Of a stretch of DNA of 32,880 nucleotides, positions 23,205-30,429 are shown one piece after another; positions within the stretch are counted from its first letter, which is position 1; the number at the start of each line of letters is the position of its first letter. This stretch comes from an uncultured Lachnospiraceae bacterium (GTDB lineage Bacteria > Bacillota > Clostridia > Lachnospirales > Lachnospiraceae). Made by a program: the position numbers and the translations under genes. The stretch covers positions 1 to 32,880 of the forward strand of contig CAMKQH010000015.1 in NCBI GenBank assembly GCA_946414885.1. The letters run 5' to 3'. Below the pieces are notes generated by a model. The model was not told where the DNA came from, did no database searches, and saw only the letters and a program-made list of their open reading frames with translations.

Positions 23205-23223
23205 ATGTTGCTAGTAGCAACAT
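23205..23223. promoter_or_regulatory. Operator O2 upstream of the HTH-dehydrogenase promoter
   Basis: ATGTTGCTAGTAGCAACAT is a perfect palindrome (nine arm pairs around a central G), about 30 bp upstream of the -35. No T-run follows, so it is not a terminator for the nucleotidyltransferase gene that ends 50 bp away. Confidence 0.7.
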
Positions 23224-23273
23224 TTCGGCCCATGGCACGTCACTGCGCCACAATCCGTAACGATCCAGCCTAT

Positions 23274-24014
23274 TTACTGCACCTGGATCCCGCGGTACTC
23301 CTCCTGCACCTTCTGGTAACTCTCCAGATTTCCGATGTCATAGCGCTTACCTGGCATCTCATATGCATACACGCTGGTCTGCGTCGCAAGCCACGCGATA
23401 AAGCTTCCCGGTGCATCCACGCCGCAGCCGCTCTCGATTCCCTTCTTCACCAGAGACACGTCCGCAGCCTTATAAATATAAAAGGGCGGAGTACACCAAT
23501 GACTCTTTGGCTCCGCAGGCTTCTCCTCCATGTGAAGGATGCGGCCGTCCTCCGCCACCTCAGCCACGCCCGTCTTGCGCAGCTTATTAATGTCTGGCTC
23601 ATAGTACCGCATCACGCAGGTACTCCCCTTTTCTTTCTGATACGAGATGTAATCCTTCAGCGAGAAATCCAGCAGATTATCCCCTGCGATCACCAGCAGG
23701 TCATCCGCCAGTTTCAACTCATCGATCGCAAACTGCACGTCACGCACCGCGCCAAGACGCGTCTCATTCGTCTCCGTCCCGTCGTCCAACACCGTGATCT
23801 TCAGCCTGTGCTGCGCCGCCCAATCCTCAAAATGCTTCGCAAACTTATGATTGCTGATCACCACGTACTCATCAACGCACCCGCTCCCGTCAATGTCCTC
23901 CAAGAGCCAGTCCAAAATCGTCTTCTCCTGCACCTTCAGCAAAGGCTTCGGGAAATTCTCCGTCAGGGGATACAGCCTCGTCGCATATCCCGCCGCCAAA
24001 ATCAAACACTTCAT
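23274..24014 (-). CDS. Sugar-1-phosphate nucleotidyltransferase
   Basis: The 246-residue protein couples a nucleotide to a sugar 1-phosphate. It has the family signature LILAAGYATRLYPLT (4-18), FPKPLL, a central DNLLDF motif and EEKP (about 161), and it ends soon after PGKRYDIGN, a typical end for this family. I chose the ATG at 24014, which has GGAG and CAGGA just upstream; the frame is open ten codons further. It lies 115 bp after the sugar kinase gene, so the two could form a salvage pathway (free sugar to sugar 1-phosphate to NDP-sugar). The sugar is not evident from sequence. Confidence 0.85.
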   Translation of the reverse strand: MKCLILAAGYATRLYPLTENFPKPLLKVQEKTILDWLLEDIDGSGCVDEYVVISNHKFAKHFEDWAAQHRLKITVLDDGTETNETRLGAVRDVQFAIDELKLADDLLVIAGDNLLDFSLKDYISYQKEKGSTCVMRYYEPDINKLRKTGVAEVAEDGRILHMEEKPAEPKSHWCTPPFYIYKAADVSLVKKGIESGCGVDAPGSFIAWLATQTSVYAYEMPGKRYDIGNLESYQKVQEEYRGIQVQ

Positions 24015-24068
24015 AATCCTGCTCCCATTCCTTTCTCTATTCAAATGTCAACCACGACGCGCCCTAAT

Positions 24069-24136
24069 CTCCGGCGCATCACAGCCTCTGGCACGTTCAA
24101 ATCTCCGGCACGTCCCAACCTCTGGCACGTCACAAC
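24069..24136. repeat. Four tandem 17-bp repeats
   Basis: Units start at 24069, 24086, 24103 and 24120, pattern CTCYGGCACGTCMCAAC (first two units diverged). They fill the gap between the kinase and nucleotidyltransferase genes, and the last unit includes the kinase stop codon. Tandem slippage or an RNA spacing element are possible; I see no promoter inside. Confidence 0.75.
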
Positions 24137-25305
24137 CTCGCGCCGATTCCGTCTGCCGACTCACACAAATGAAAACTGTACTTGCCCTTCATCTCCGGGA
24201 ACGCCGTAAGATACTCCCGCTCCACGCGCTCCTCAATCTCCCCTGCCTTCGCAGGATCAATCAGCGCCATGCAGCAGCCCTTAAAGCCAGCGCCTGAGAA
24301 GCGCCCGCCGTAAATTCCGGGCGTCTCCGTCATGATCTCGTAAAGTTTGATCTGCTCCGGCGCGCCGCTTTCCCAATTATGAATGCTGCTCCATCCGGAT
24401 TCAAACGATAGCTTACCGAACGCCTCAACGTCGCCGCGCCGCCAAGCCTCCGCGCCTGCCTCCACGCGCTTAAATTCCGTGTACCAATGCTCACACCGCT
24501 TCGCCCAGGGCACCGGCAAACGATCCTTAAATTCCAGATACGTCTCATAGCTTACGTCTCGCGCGTTCGCTTGATTAAACTTCCCATACTCCATGCCGCT
24601 CAAGGCCTGCAGCGCATACACGCCCGCCCGGAGCTCGTCCACCCGCATGTTATACTTGCTCCCCGCAAGACTGTGCTCCAGTCCGCTAAAGAAGATCGCG
24701 ATCTTATAAGGCTTCATCGCCGGATCCGTCGGGATCAGCTCATACTGATTGTCCCGGCAGTCCAGATACAAAAGCTCTCCCTTCCTGCTCAGCACCTCGC
24801 AGGACTGATCCAGCGTTCCCACGTTGATCCCCACGTAATTCTTCTCCGCGTCAAACGCAACCTCGATCAGCTGCTGGTCCGAAAGCTTTATGCCATTCAC
24901 CTTCGCCAGCGCATCCAAAAACGCCAGGATGACTGCTGCCGACGAACTAAGTCCTCCGATGGGAAGCGACCCCTCGATCACGCCGCAAAGCCCGACCGTC
25001 AGCGGATAACGCTTTGCCAGCGCCCATGTCGCGCCGCGCAGATAATCCGCCCAGTCCCCCGTCTTTCCGCCAATCTCCTTAATATGCCACTGCGCACGCT
25101 TCGCGAACTGAAGACTTCCCATCTCCACCACGCCATTATGCTTCGCGCTGTACGCGATATGAATTCCCTTATCGATCGCAAATCCCGTGATCTTCCCCAG
25201 ATTGTGATCACTGTGCGCCCCAATCGGGCAAATGCGATAGGGCGAAAACGCAATCCCGTCCGCGTCGCGCCCATAAACCGTTGAAAATCTCTCCTCACAT
25301 TTCAT
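24130..25305 (-). CDS. GHMP-family sugar kinase (galactokinase-like, possibly uronic-acid kinase)
   Basis: The 391-residue enzyme phosphorylates a sugar at C1. All three GHMP motifs are visible: motif I as RICPIGAHSDHNLG (24-37), motif II as GLSSSAA (118-124), motif III as RFSGAGFKGC (near the C-terminus), and the catalytic Asp in TLDQ (Asp166). In galactokinases motif I reads GEHTDYN; here Glu is Ala30, while His31 and Asp33 stay. That Glu contacts the sugar's far end in galactokinase structures, so its loss suggests a substrate other than plain galactose. Plant galacturonokinase has a similar RICP(L/I)GAH sequence as far as I recall. The neighbours also handle UDP-uronates. Galactokinase remains the cautious name. 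AAGGACGG is the likely ribosome site; the ATG at 25305 is chosen over one 14 codons upstream. Confidence 0.85.
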   Translation of the reverse strand: MKCEERFSTVYGRDADGIAFSPYRICPIGAHSDHNLGKITGFAIDKGIHIAYSAKHNGVVEMGSLQFAKRAQWHIKEIGGKTGDWADYLRGATWALAKRYPLTVGLCGVIEGSLPIGGLSSSAAVILAFLDALAKVNGIKLSDQQLIEVAFDAEKNYVGINVGTLDQSCEVLSRKGELLYLDCRDNQYELIPTDPAMKPYKIAIFFSGLEHSLAGSKYNMRVDELRAGVYALQALSGMEYGKFNQANARDVSYETYLEFKDRLPVPWAKRCEHWYTEFKRVEAGAEAWRRGDVEAFGKLSFESGWSSIHNWESGAPEQIKLYEIMTETPGIYGGRFSGAGFKGCCMALIDPAKAGEIEERVEREYLTAFPEMKGKYSFHLCESADGIGARL

Positions 25306-25354
25306 CTTACGTTGACCGTCCTTTATTATTTTAATGATTACCGTCAAAAAACAA

Positions 25355-26647
25355 TCAAATAAATGTCGTTAGATCCGTATCCCAATCAATCCTGATATAA
25401 TTCGTTGCATTTTGTGTGATCAGCGCATTTGGGAAATCTGAAAGCACCTTGTTGCTAAAGATCCCCTTAAATGCACCATTTCTTCCCATCAGGATCTGAC
25501 AAACTGATTTACTTGCACAATCCTTTACGGATTGCATGCCATGGAAACCTGCATAACATTTCGTTCTATCGTGCCCCGTAATGCTTCCATGATGCGAAAT
25601 GCAATAATAATTCGTGTCTTTCAAGTATGGGGCGCAAGTATTTACCTGATCCCAGCCAGCAGTCTCTATGTCGCCGGTGAATAACATCTTCTTTCCACCC
25701 AAACAGAACTGATATAAAACCGAAGAATTGTTGATCTTATTATCTGGTGCAGGATGACTTGCATCAAAGCTTTGGTCGGGATACAGTATTTTGATCTCAG
25801 AAGTTGAATTTCCAACAATGGGATCCACAAACTTTACCTTCAGTCTCTTCAGTTCCTGAAGAATTACGCGATACGTCGCCATCTGGCAGGGATACTTTAG
25901 ATTCATCCAAACTTCCGTGTCAGAAGTTACGTATCCGTTATCGATCATATATTTTATGCCGTTTAAATGATCATAATGAAGATGCGTCACAAAAAGCTTG
26001 GAAATCTCCGTAATGCCAAATTCTCTCTTTATGTCCGCCAGACACTGACTTAAATTCAATGAATAAACCCTTAGCCAGTTTATTTCCCGCACGGAACAAT
26101 CCACCATCCAGGCTTCCCTTTTGTTCCCGTTGTTAAAGACAACGATGCTGCAATTTCCGTGCCCCACGTTAACGTGAAATGAATGCACGTCCGAAATGGA
26201 CGATCCCTTATCATCGGAAGCGCCTTCCGGTTTCGAATCCTTGGGAATGCCATCTAACACTCTAATGAGTTCACTCGCATTCTTACCTATAACCTCATTA
26301 TCCCGCGCCCGACTAAACTGACTGCCGTTATAGTAAACGTATACGCCTTCCGGAAAAGTGCCAAGAAGGTCCCGTGCATCCATAGATTCGCCCGCATCTT
26401 TGTTCGTAACGTCGAAAGCATCCACGTCATATACGTGCCTGGCTTCCAATGGTCCGACTTCCAACAATCTGGCTTCCGATGATTCATATTCCCTGCTGAT
26501 CAAGTCTGCGTACTCGTTGACCAATGCTTCCCTCAGCAAAATCATATGGTCCAAAGGTTTCTTCTCGTTATTCTCCACTATTTCATAGTTCATATAGTGT
26601 TCATGGACAAAATACAACCCGGCTTTCATGCTTTTAATTGTCTTCAT
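25355..26647 (-). CDS. MBL-fold metallohydrolase with N-terminal extension
   Basis: The 430-residue protein has a metallo-beta-lactamase domain (about residues 148-430) with the metal signature THLHYDHLNG, the VNVGHGNC start strand, FTGDIE and ISHHGS, the arrangement seen in ComEC-like or DNA/RNA-processing MBL proteins. The N-terminal ~145 residues are not recognised; the middle of them is Glu/Asp-rich. TTAGGAG precedes the ATG. It has its own promoter at 26693-26721. It follows the AbiE pair in the same orientation, and MBL proteins occur in phage-defence loci, so defence or a nuclease role are possible, but a housekeeping hydrolase is equally possible. Confidence 0.8.
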   Translation of the reverse strand: MKTIKSMKAGLYFVHEHYMNYEIVENNEKKPLDHMILLREALVNEYADLISREYESSEARLLEVGPLEARHVYDVDAFDVTNKDAGESMDARDLLGTFPEGVYVYYNGSQFSRARDNEVIGKNASELIRVLDGIPKDSKPEGASDDKGSSISDVHSFHVNVGHGNCSIVVFNNGNKREAWMVDCSVREINWLRVYSLNLSQCLADIKREFGITEISKLFVTHLHYDHLNGIKYMIDNGYVTSDTEVWMNLKYPCQMATYRVILQELKRLKVKFVDPIVGNSTSEIKILYPDQSFDASHPAPDNKINNSSVLYQFCLGGKKMLFTGDIETAGWDQVNTCAPYLKDTNYYCISHHGSITGHDRTKCYAGFHGMQSVKDCASKSVCQILMGRNGAFKGIFSNKVLSDFPNALITQNATNYIRIDWDTDLTTFI

Positions 26648-26692
26648 TCATACGATTCTCCTAATGTCCCGTTTTTAAAAACCACTAGTTTG

Positions 26693-26721
26693 ATGTTACC
26701 ATTTTGGGGGTATGGAGTCAA
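26693..26721 (-). promoter_or_regulatory. Promoter of the MBL-fold gene
   Basis: On the minus strand TTGACT (26721-26716), a 17-bp spacer and TAACAT (26698-26693), in the 100-bp gap after the AbiEii gene. Confidence 0.55.
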
Positions 26722-26747
26722 GAATCCAGCCCCGCCCAGTCCTCGCA

Positions 26748-27824
26748 TTACACGAAACATAATGTCTCCCCGTGACTCATCCGGTACTCTTTCATCAACC
26801 TATCTGCTTTAACCGCATATCCATATCCTACAGGATCTATTTTACTTAACCCTTTTAGTTTCAGAAAGTCATTTTGCGTCAAAGTCTCTTGCGCAAATAA
26901 AGTGACATTTTCTACCCTTTCATAAGGCGTTTCCGTCAACAAACACATCGCTAAATATATTACCTTGGGCGCCAACCTCGATGCCTGCTCCATGCCAAAG
27001 CCTTTTGCATAGACGTGATTCGTCACCCTTCTTGCCCCATCTAAGTAATTGGGATAATCTTCTGCCAATACTCTTCCTTTCGTAGCGATACAAAGCGCCG
27101 CAGAAATTGTATCTATTAATGCATCTTGCGGAGTGCACGCAATATCCCGATAAGATATTTCCGTTTTGCAAATCTGCCTGTATGTATTTAAAACGCAATA
27201 AAAATCCGAAAGTTCATCCACTAGAGTGCTGACGTCAAAAAACTGCTTCATGACCTCCAAGTTCTTTTCGCCAAATCGAATACCCGTTGTATGAGGTGCA
27301 AACGCAGTCAGTTTGTCACCAAGAATACAATCAACAGAAGGCAGCGTCACCCATAAATCATCTCCTTCCGTAAGCAAAATATCATTTTTTATCTCTCTTT
27401 TCGCAAGCTTTTGATAAAGGTTTTCTTCATACAGCACGTCCAATAAAATAAATAACGTTTCCTGTTCATTAATGCGAGAATCGTAAACAAATTTAAAATG
27501 TCTCTTCTCCATGCTTCCATTTTTCTTACGCTTCTGCTCCACGCAATCGATAAACGGAAATATATCCTTAGCTTTTTCTATGTATTCATCTATGTCCGTT
27601 CCGGGTTCAACAACAATGTCTATGTCCGTAGACAAACGCAAGGGGTGCGGAAGCAAAAGCATTAGACTTGTGCCTCCCTTAAACGTAAACGGGAGTCCAA
27701 CTTTCACTAGCGCCTCCAACAGACCAAACGCAAATAGCGTGCGCTCAATTAAACTTGGATCACGATGACTGTCGTTTTGAATCTGTCGTATGTGTTCTTC
27801 ACTGTAATTTTCCCTTGTAATCAT
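26748..27824 (-). CDS. abiEii: AbiEii/AbiGii-type nucleotidyltransferase toxin
   Basis: The 358-residue protein has the AbiEii signature: FKGGTSLM (about 48-55) followed by RLSTDIDIVVE (about 63-73), the nucleotidyltransferase GGTS...DxD motif. AbiEii is the toxin of the type IV AbiE system, known from lactococcal phage-abortive infection, and blocks growth by modifying RNA. The gene overlaps its antitoxin partner by 26 bp, which is the usual arrangement. The length is near the long end for the family. Related non-toxic nucleotidyltransferases exist, so activity is inferred. Confidence 0.85.
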   Translation of the reverse strand: MITRENYSEEHIRQIQNDSHRDPSLIERTLFAFGLLEALVKVGLPFTFKGGTSLMLLLPHPLRLSTDIDIVVEPGTDIDEYIEKAKDIFPFIDCVEQKRKKNGSMEKRHFKFVYDSRINEQETLFILLDVLYEENLYQKLAKREIKNDILLTEGDDLWVTLPSVDCILGDKLTAFAPHTTGIRFGEKNLEVMKQFFDVSTLVDELSDFYCVLNTYRQICKTEISYRDIACTPQDALIDTISAALCIATKGRVLAEDYPNYLDGARRVTNHVYAKGFGMEQASRLAPKVIYLAMCLLTETPYERVENVTLFAQETLTQNDFLKLKGLSKIDPVGYGYAVKADRLMKEYRMSHGETLCFV

Positions 27825-28542
27825 CCTTTTCCCTCGCTCTTAGTTTTTTGAACTCATTTGCATATGTTATTAATCGGTCCACTGCACCCTTTCTTCTGGC
27901 ATACCTATACATGGCATTTACGTCCACCAGATAACGCTCAAAGGCTTCCTCATAAATCAAATCATACTCTCTTGGGGATACAATCTGCGACAATAGCTTA
28001 TCCACTTTCACGTCTACAAGCATCTTTTCAAGCCTACAGTGCCAGGGCACGTCTGCGCCCTTGGGCGATTCGGAGGGTAACCTCGTAATCACAATCTGAT
28101 CATCAACCCGATAGCGGAAATACTCTTCCGCCTTAGGCTTCAACATAACTCTCCCGGGATAATCAACGCGAAGCGTGTCAAAAACATATTCCACCGCTTC
28201 ATTTTCCACGGAAACAAAAATCGAATTATGTGCAAACAAATGATTTACAAATGGATTCAACTGCGTTAATTCAAAGATGCGAAAATCAATGGCCGGATAC
28301 TCCTTTTGAATCTCTTGCGCCACGCGATTTGCTTCCGAAGAATACGAATGCACGTAGGGACGCTTTGCCTTCATACATGAATATTGATTTCTCCCAATCC
28401 GAACAATCGAACCATTTTCCACGGCCTTTCTTAATGCATATTCCAACGCATCCCCCGTCTTTACCCCATTCTTTTCTTTATATGCATCATAAAAATCATT
28501 GCGCGAAAAAATTTCCATGGAATTTAATTGATCAAAGGTCAT
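27799..28542 (-). CDS. AbiEi-like antitoxin/regulator
   Basis: The 247-residue protein pairs with the toxin gene, overlapping it by 26 bp. Residues about 1-55 form a winged-helix-like segment (SRNDFYDAYKEKNGVKTGD, then LEYALRKAVENGSIVRIGRNQY), as in AbiEi antitoxins that bind their own promoter. The rest is predicted alpha/beta and resembles the partner proteins of AbiEii in other Clostridia (DUF6577-type); I cannot prove the family. GGAGGAG lies six nt before the ATG. The promoter in front of it carries four matching half-sites, consistent with strong autorepression. Confidence 0.8.
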   Translation of the reverse strand: MTFDQLNSMEIFSRNDFYDAYKEKNGVKTGDALEYALRKAVENGSIVRIGRNQYSCMKAKRPYVHSYSSEANRVAQEIQKEYPAIDFRIFELTQLNPFVNHLFAHNSIFVSVENEAVEYVFDTLRVDYPGRVMLKPKAEEYFRYRVDDQIVITRLPSESPKGADVPWHCRLEKMLVDVKVDKLLSQIVSPREYDLIYEEAFERYLVDVNAMYRYARRKGAVDRLITYANEFKKLRAREKDDYKGKLQ

Positions 28543-28561
28543 GGCACTCTCCTCCAATTGT

Positions 28562-28602
28562 CACGGTTTTGGCAGTACAAGTCATTTACTGCCGTTTTCG
28601 TG
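28562..28602. promoter_or_regulatory. Operator A of the AbiE pair (41-bp inverted repeat)
   Basis: Half-sites CACGGTTTTGGCAGTA and (complement) CACGAAAACGGCAGTA face each other across CAAGTCATT. It covers the predicted transcription start and the mRNA leader. Confidence 0.75.
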
Positions 28603-28605
28603 TTC

Positions 28606-28634
28606 ATTATACTCCTGTCATTGCACGTTGTCAA
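28606..28634 (-). promoter_or_regulatory. Perfect consensus promoter of the AbiE pair
   Basis: On the minus strand TTGACA (28634-28629), a 17-bp spacer and TATAAT (28611-28606). It is framed by operators A and B. Confidence 0.85.
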
Positions 28635-28675
28635 CACGATTTCGGCAGTAATTTTTTATTTCTGCCGAAATCGTG
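28635..28675. promoter_or_regulatory. Operator B of the AbiE pair (41-bp inverted repeat)
   Basis: Half-sites CACGATTTCGGCAGTA and (complement) CACGATTTCGGCAGAA; the inner arms are perfect over 16 bp when extended to 28633-28648 and 28662-28677. It directly abuts the -35. Confidence 0.75.
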
Positions 28676-28721
28676 TTGTGCAACAGCTCTCAAAACTACC
28701 AGCGAACAACTTATTTCACAT

Positions 28722-28760
28722 AAAAGAGCCCCATCCCGTCAATCTCAGGATGAGGCTTTT
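28722..28760 (-). terminator. Terminator of the VanZ-protein gene
   Basis: On the minus strand GCCTCATCC (from 28757) pairs with GGATGGGGC, with AAAAG/CTTTT extending the stem and CTCTTTTATG behind it. The VanZ-protein stop codon overlaps its start. Confidence 0.6.
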
Positions 28761-29980
28761 CAGACCCTCTTTTTCCTTCCCGCCAGCGGTTCCGTCACGT
28801 ACGCGAACCACGTGCCAAGCATGGCGCCGAGTCCATTGTTTAGCACGTCATCAACCTCGGCCGTCCCGAGTCCCGTTACGTACTGAAGAAACTCGATGCC
28901 TACCGAGATCGCCACGGCGATCAACACCGCCCGCCACCTTGGCTGCAGCCGGCATAAAATCGTTCCCAGCGGCAGAAAGAGCCAAATGTTATTGATGATC
29001 TCCTTTCGCGTAACCTGCGAGGAGAAAAACTTTTTGTATGACCAAAACAGCTCCAGCTCCGGCTTGACGTTACCGTCGTTCCGATACAGCAGCGTCATGT
29101 ATGCAATGCACAACAAAAACAGGGCTAGCAGCGCCACGTTGCCCTTTTTTCCCAGGATCATTGCAAGACTTGACATCAGCAGGGCAGCAATCATCACGCT
29201 GATCAAATGCTCGAAAAGATGATTTCGCAGCGCAAACATTTCCCGCCCTTTGGCGTTGATATAAACCTTTCTTCCATTGATCCGCTTTGTTCCATATTGT
29301 CCGAGGGAAAGCGCCGCCGGTTTCCCATACTCGTCATAATAGGTTTCCGTGTCCAGAGAACCGTTATCGTAATAGGTTTTCTTGACCGTGGCGTATCCCT
29401 GATCACCCTTTTTTGGCTTTCCGTCCGCCCCAAGATACGTACAGGCGATCACGCGTCCTTTTTCATCATATTCATTGTGCAGGCCGTATTGCCCGTGGGA
29501 AAGCGCCTTCGGCTCATCCTTTACGTCAAAATAATACTCATTCTCGACCTTACCGGCAATCGGCTCCCTATCATAATACGTCCGACGCAGGATCGCGTAA
29601 CCCGACTTCGTCGTCACGGGTTGCCCGTCCATCCCCAGGTACGTTGTTTTCAGGGCATTCCCCGCCTCGTCATATTCCTTCAAAATGGCATAATACCCTT
29701 TTGATTGCTTCTTCGGCTTTCCTTTTCCGTCAAAATACTCCGTTAAAACCGTATTCCCGTCCGTCGTCTTTAGCGTATACCTCTGAACCACGTCCCCCGA
29801 AACATATTCCGTTTTCTCTACGTTCCCCTCCGTGGAGACCCGCGTTTCCACCGTTGCACTGCCACTTTGCTTTTCCGACGTTTTCTTCATGACCGGGAAA
29901 GCCACAAACAGTGAAATGCCGAAAAATGCAAGCAATATGACGAGGTATATTTTTCGTCTCGTAATAAATCTTACTTTCAA
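28760..29980 (-). CDS. VanZ-like membrane protein with extracellular repeat domain
   Basis: The 406-residue protein has a membrane anchor (about 12-30), an extracellular region of five repeats of about 33 residues (each with a YxDxxGKPK or YLGxDGxP core followed by a Gly-Tyr strand; about 85-250), then four hydrophobic helices with the VanZ signature (NNIWLFLPLGTILC, then IEFLQYVTGLG and DDVLNNGLGAMLG). VanZ proteins lower sensitivity to teicoplanin-type glycopeptides in some bacteria; in general the family function is not known. The repeats resemble YwqK/MORN-type repeats. It starts with TTG: AGAGGA precedes it by six nt and the next ATG would remove the anchor. It follows the cytidylyltransferase gene by 28 bp. 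Confidence 0.85.
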   Translation of the reverse strand: MKVRFITRRKIYLVILLAFFGISLFVAFPVMKKTSEKQSGSATVETRVSTEGNVEKTEYVSGDVVQRYTLKTTDGNTVLTEYFDGKGKPKKQSKGYYAILKEYDEAGNALKTTYLGMDGQPVTTKSGYAILRRTYYDREPIAGKVENEYYFDVKDEPKALSHGQYGLHNEYDEKGRVIACTYLGADGKPKKGDQGYATVKKTYYDNGSLDTETYYDEYGKPAALSLGQYGTKRINGRKVYINAKGREMFALRNHLFEHLISVMIAALLMSSLAMILGKKGNVALLALFLLCIAYMTLLYRNDGNVKPELELFWSYKKFFSSQVTRKEIINNIWLFLPLGTILCRLQPRWRAVLIAVAISVGIEFLQYVTGLGTAEVDDVLNNGLGAMLGTWFAYVTEPLAGRKKRV

Positions 29981-30008
29981 GCCAAATCCTCTTTTCTTTC
30001 CCAGCGGC

Positions 30009-30416
30009 TCAACCCAACTCTTCGAGTTGTGTTTTTATTTCTGATGAACAAATCCCTGGCGTTCTGGGAATTCGGATCACGACTTTACCATTCTCCTCAC
30101 ACCATTTCACTGCCCTTTGAAAACCAGCATGCGTCTGATTTTCGCCAACTGCAAAAACGTCAAAATCGACCAAGGGAATCGTCTGATCGACGTCCTGATA
30201 AACGATCACCTCGTCTACCACGCGGAGCGCCTTAATCAAATCAATCCTTTGTTCCGTAGTGTATAACACCTTTGCGTCAGGTTTCGTTTTCAAAATACTG
30301 TCGCCATCCTGTACTGCAACAATTAAGTAATCTCCCAATTTCCTGGCATTCTCAAACAAACGCAAATGCCCGAGATGAAAATAATCAAATACGCCCACAG
30401 TGATAACCTTTTTCAT
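30009..30416 (-). CDS. Cytidylyltransferase-like protein (TagD type)
   Basis: The 135-residue protein is a small nucleotidyltransferase with the HxGH motif (FDYFHLGHL, 10-18) and a later RTPGICSSEIK block in place of the usual ISTTxIK. These enzymes, such as TagD, make CDP-glycerol or similar CDP-alcohols for wall polymers. It lies 13 bp after the LicD gene and 28 bp before the VanZ gene, so a role in supplying an activated alcohol for surface decoration is sensible. The substrate cannot be read from the sequence. Confidence 0.85.
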   Translation of the reverse strand: MKKVITVGVFDYFHLGHLRLFENARKLGDYLIVAVQDGDSILKTKPDAKVLYTTEQRIDLIKALRVVDEVIVYQDVDQTIPLVDFDVFAVGENQTHAGFQRAVKWCEENGKVVIRIPRTPGICSSEIKTQLEELG

Positions 30417-30429
30417 CTATTTTACCCCT

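Noticed and set aside
23205..23223. Palindrome as terminator of the nucleotidyltransferase gene
   Set aside because: No T-run follows on either strand, and a second near-identical palindrome lies beside the next gene's ribosome site, which fits an operator.
25306..25354. Promoter for the sugar kinase in the 49-bp gap
   Set aside because: TTGATT and TTGACG are present but -10 candidates have wrong spacing (19 bp or more, or off-consensus).
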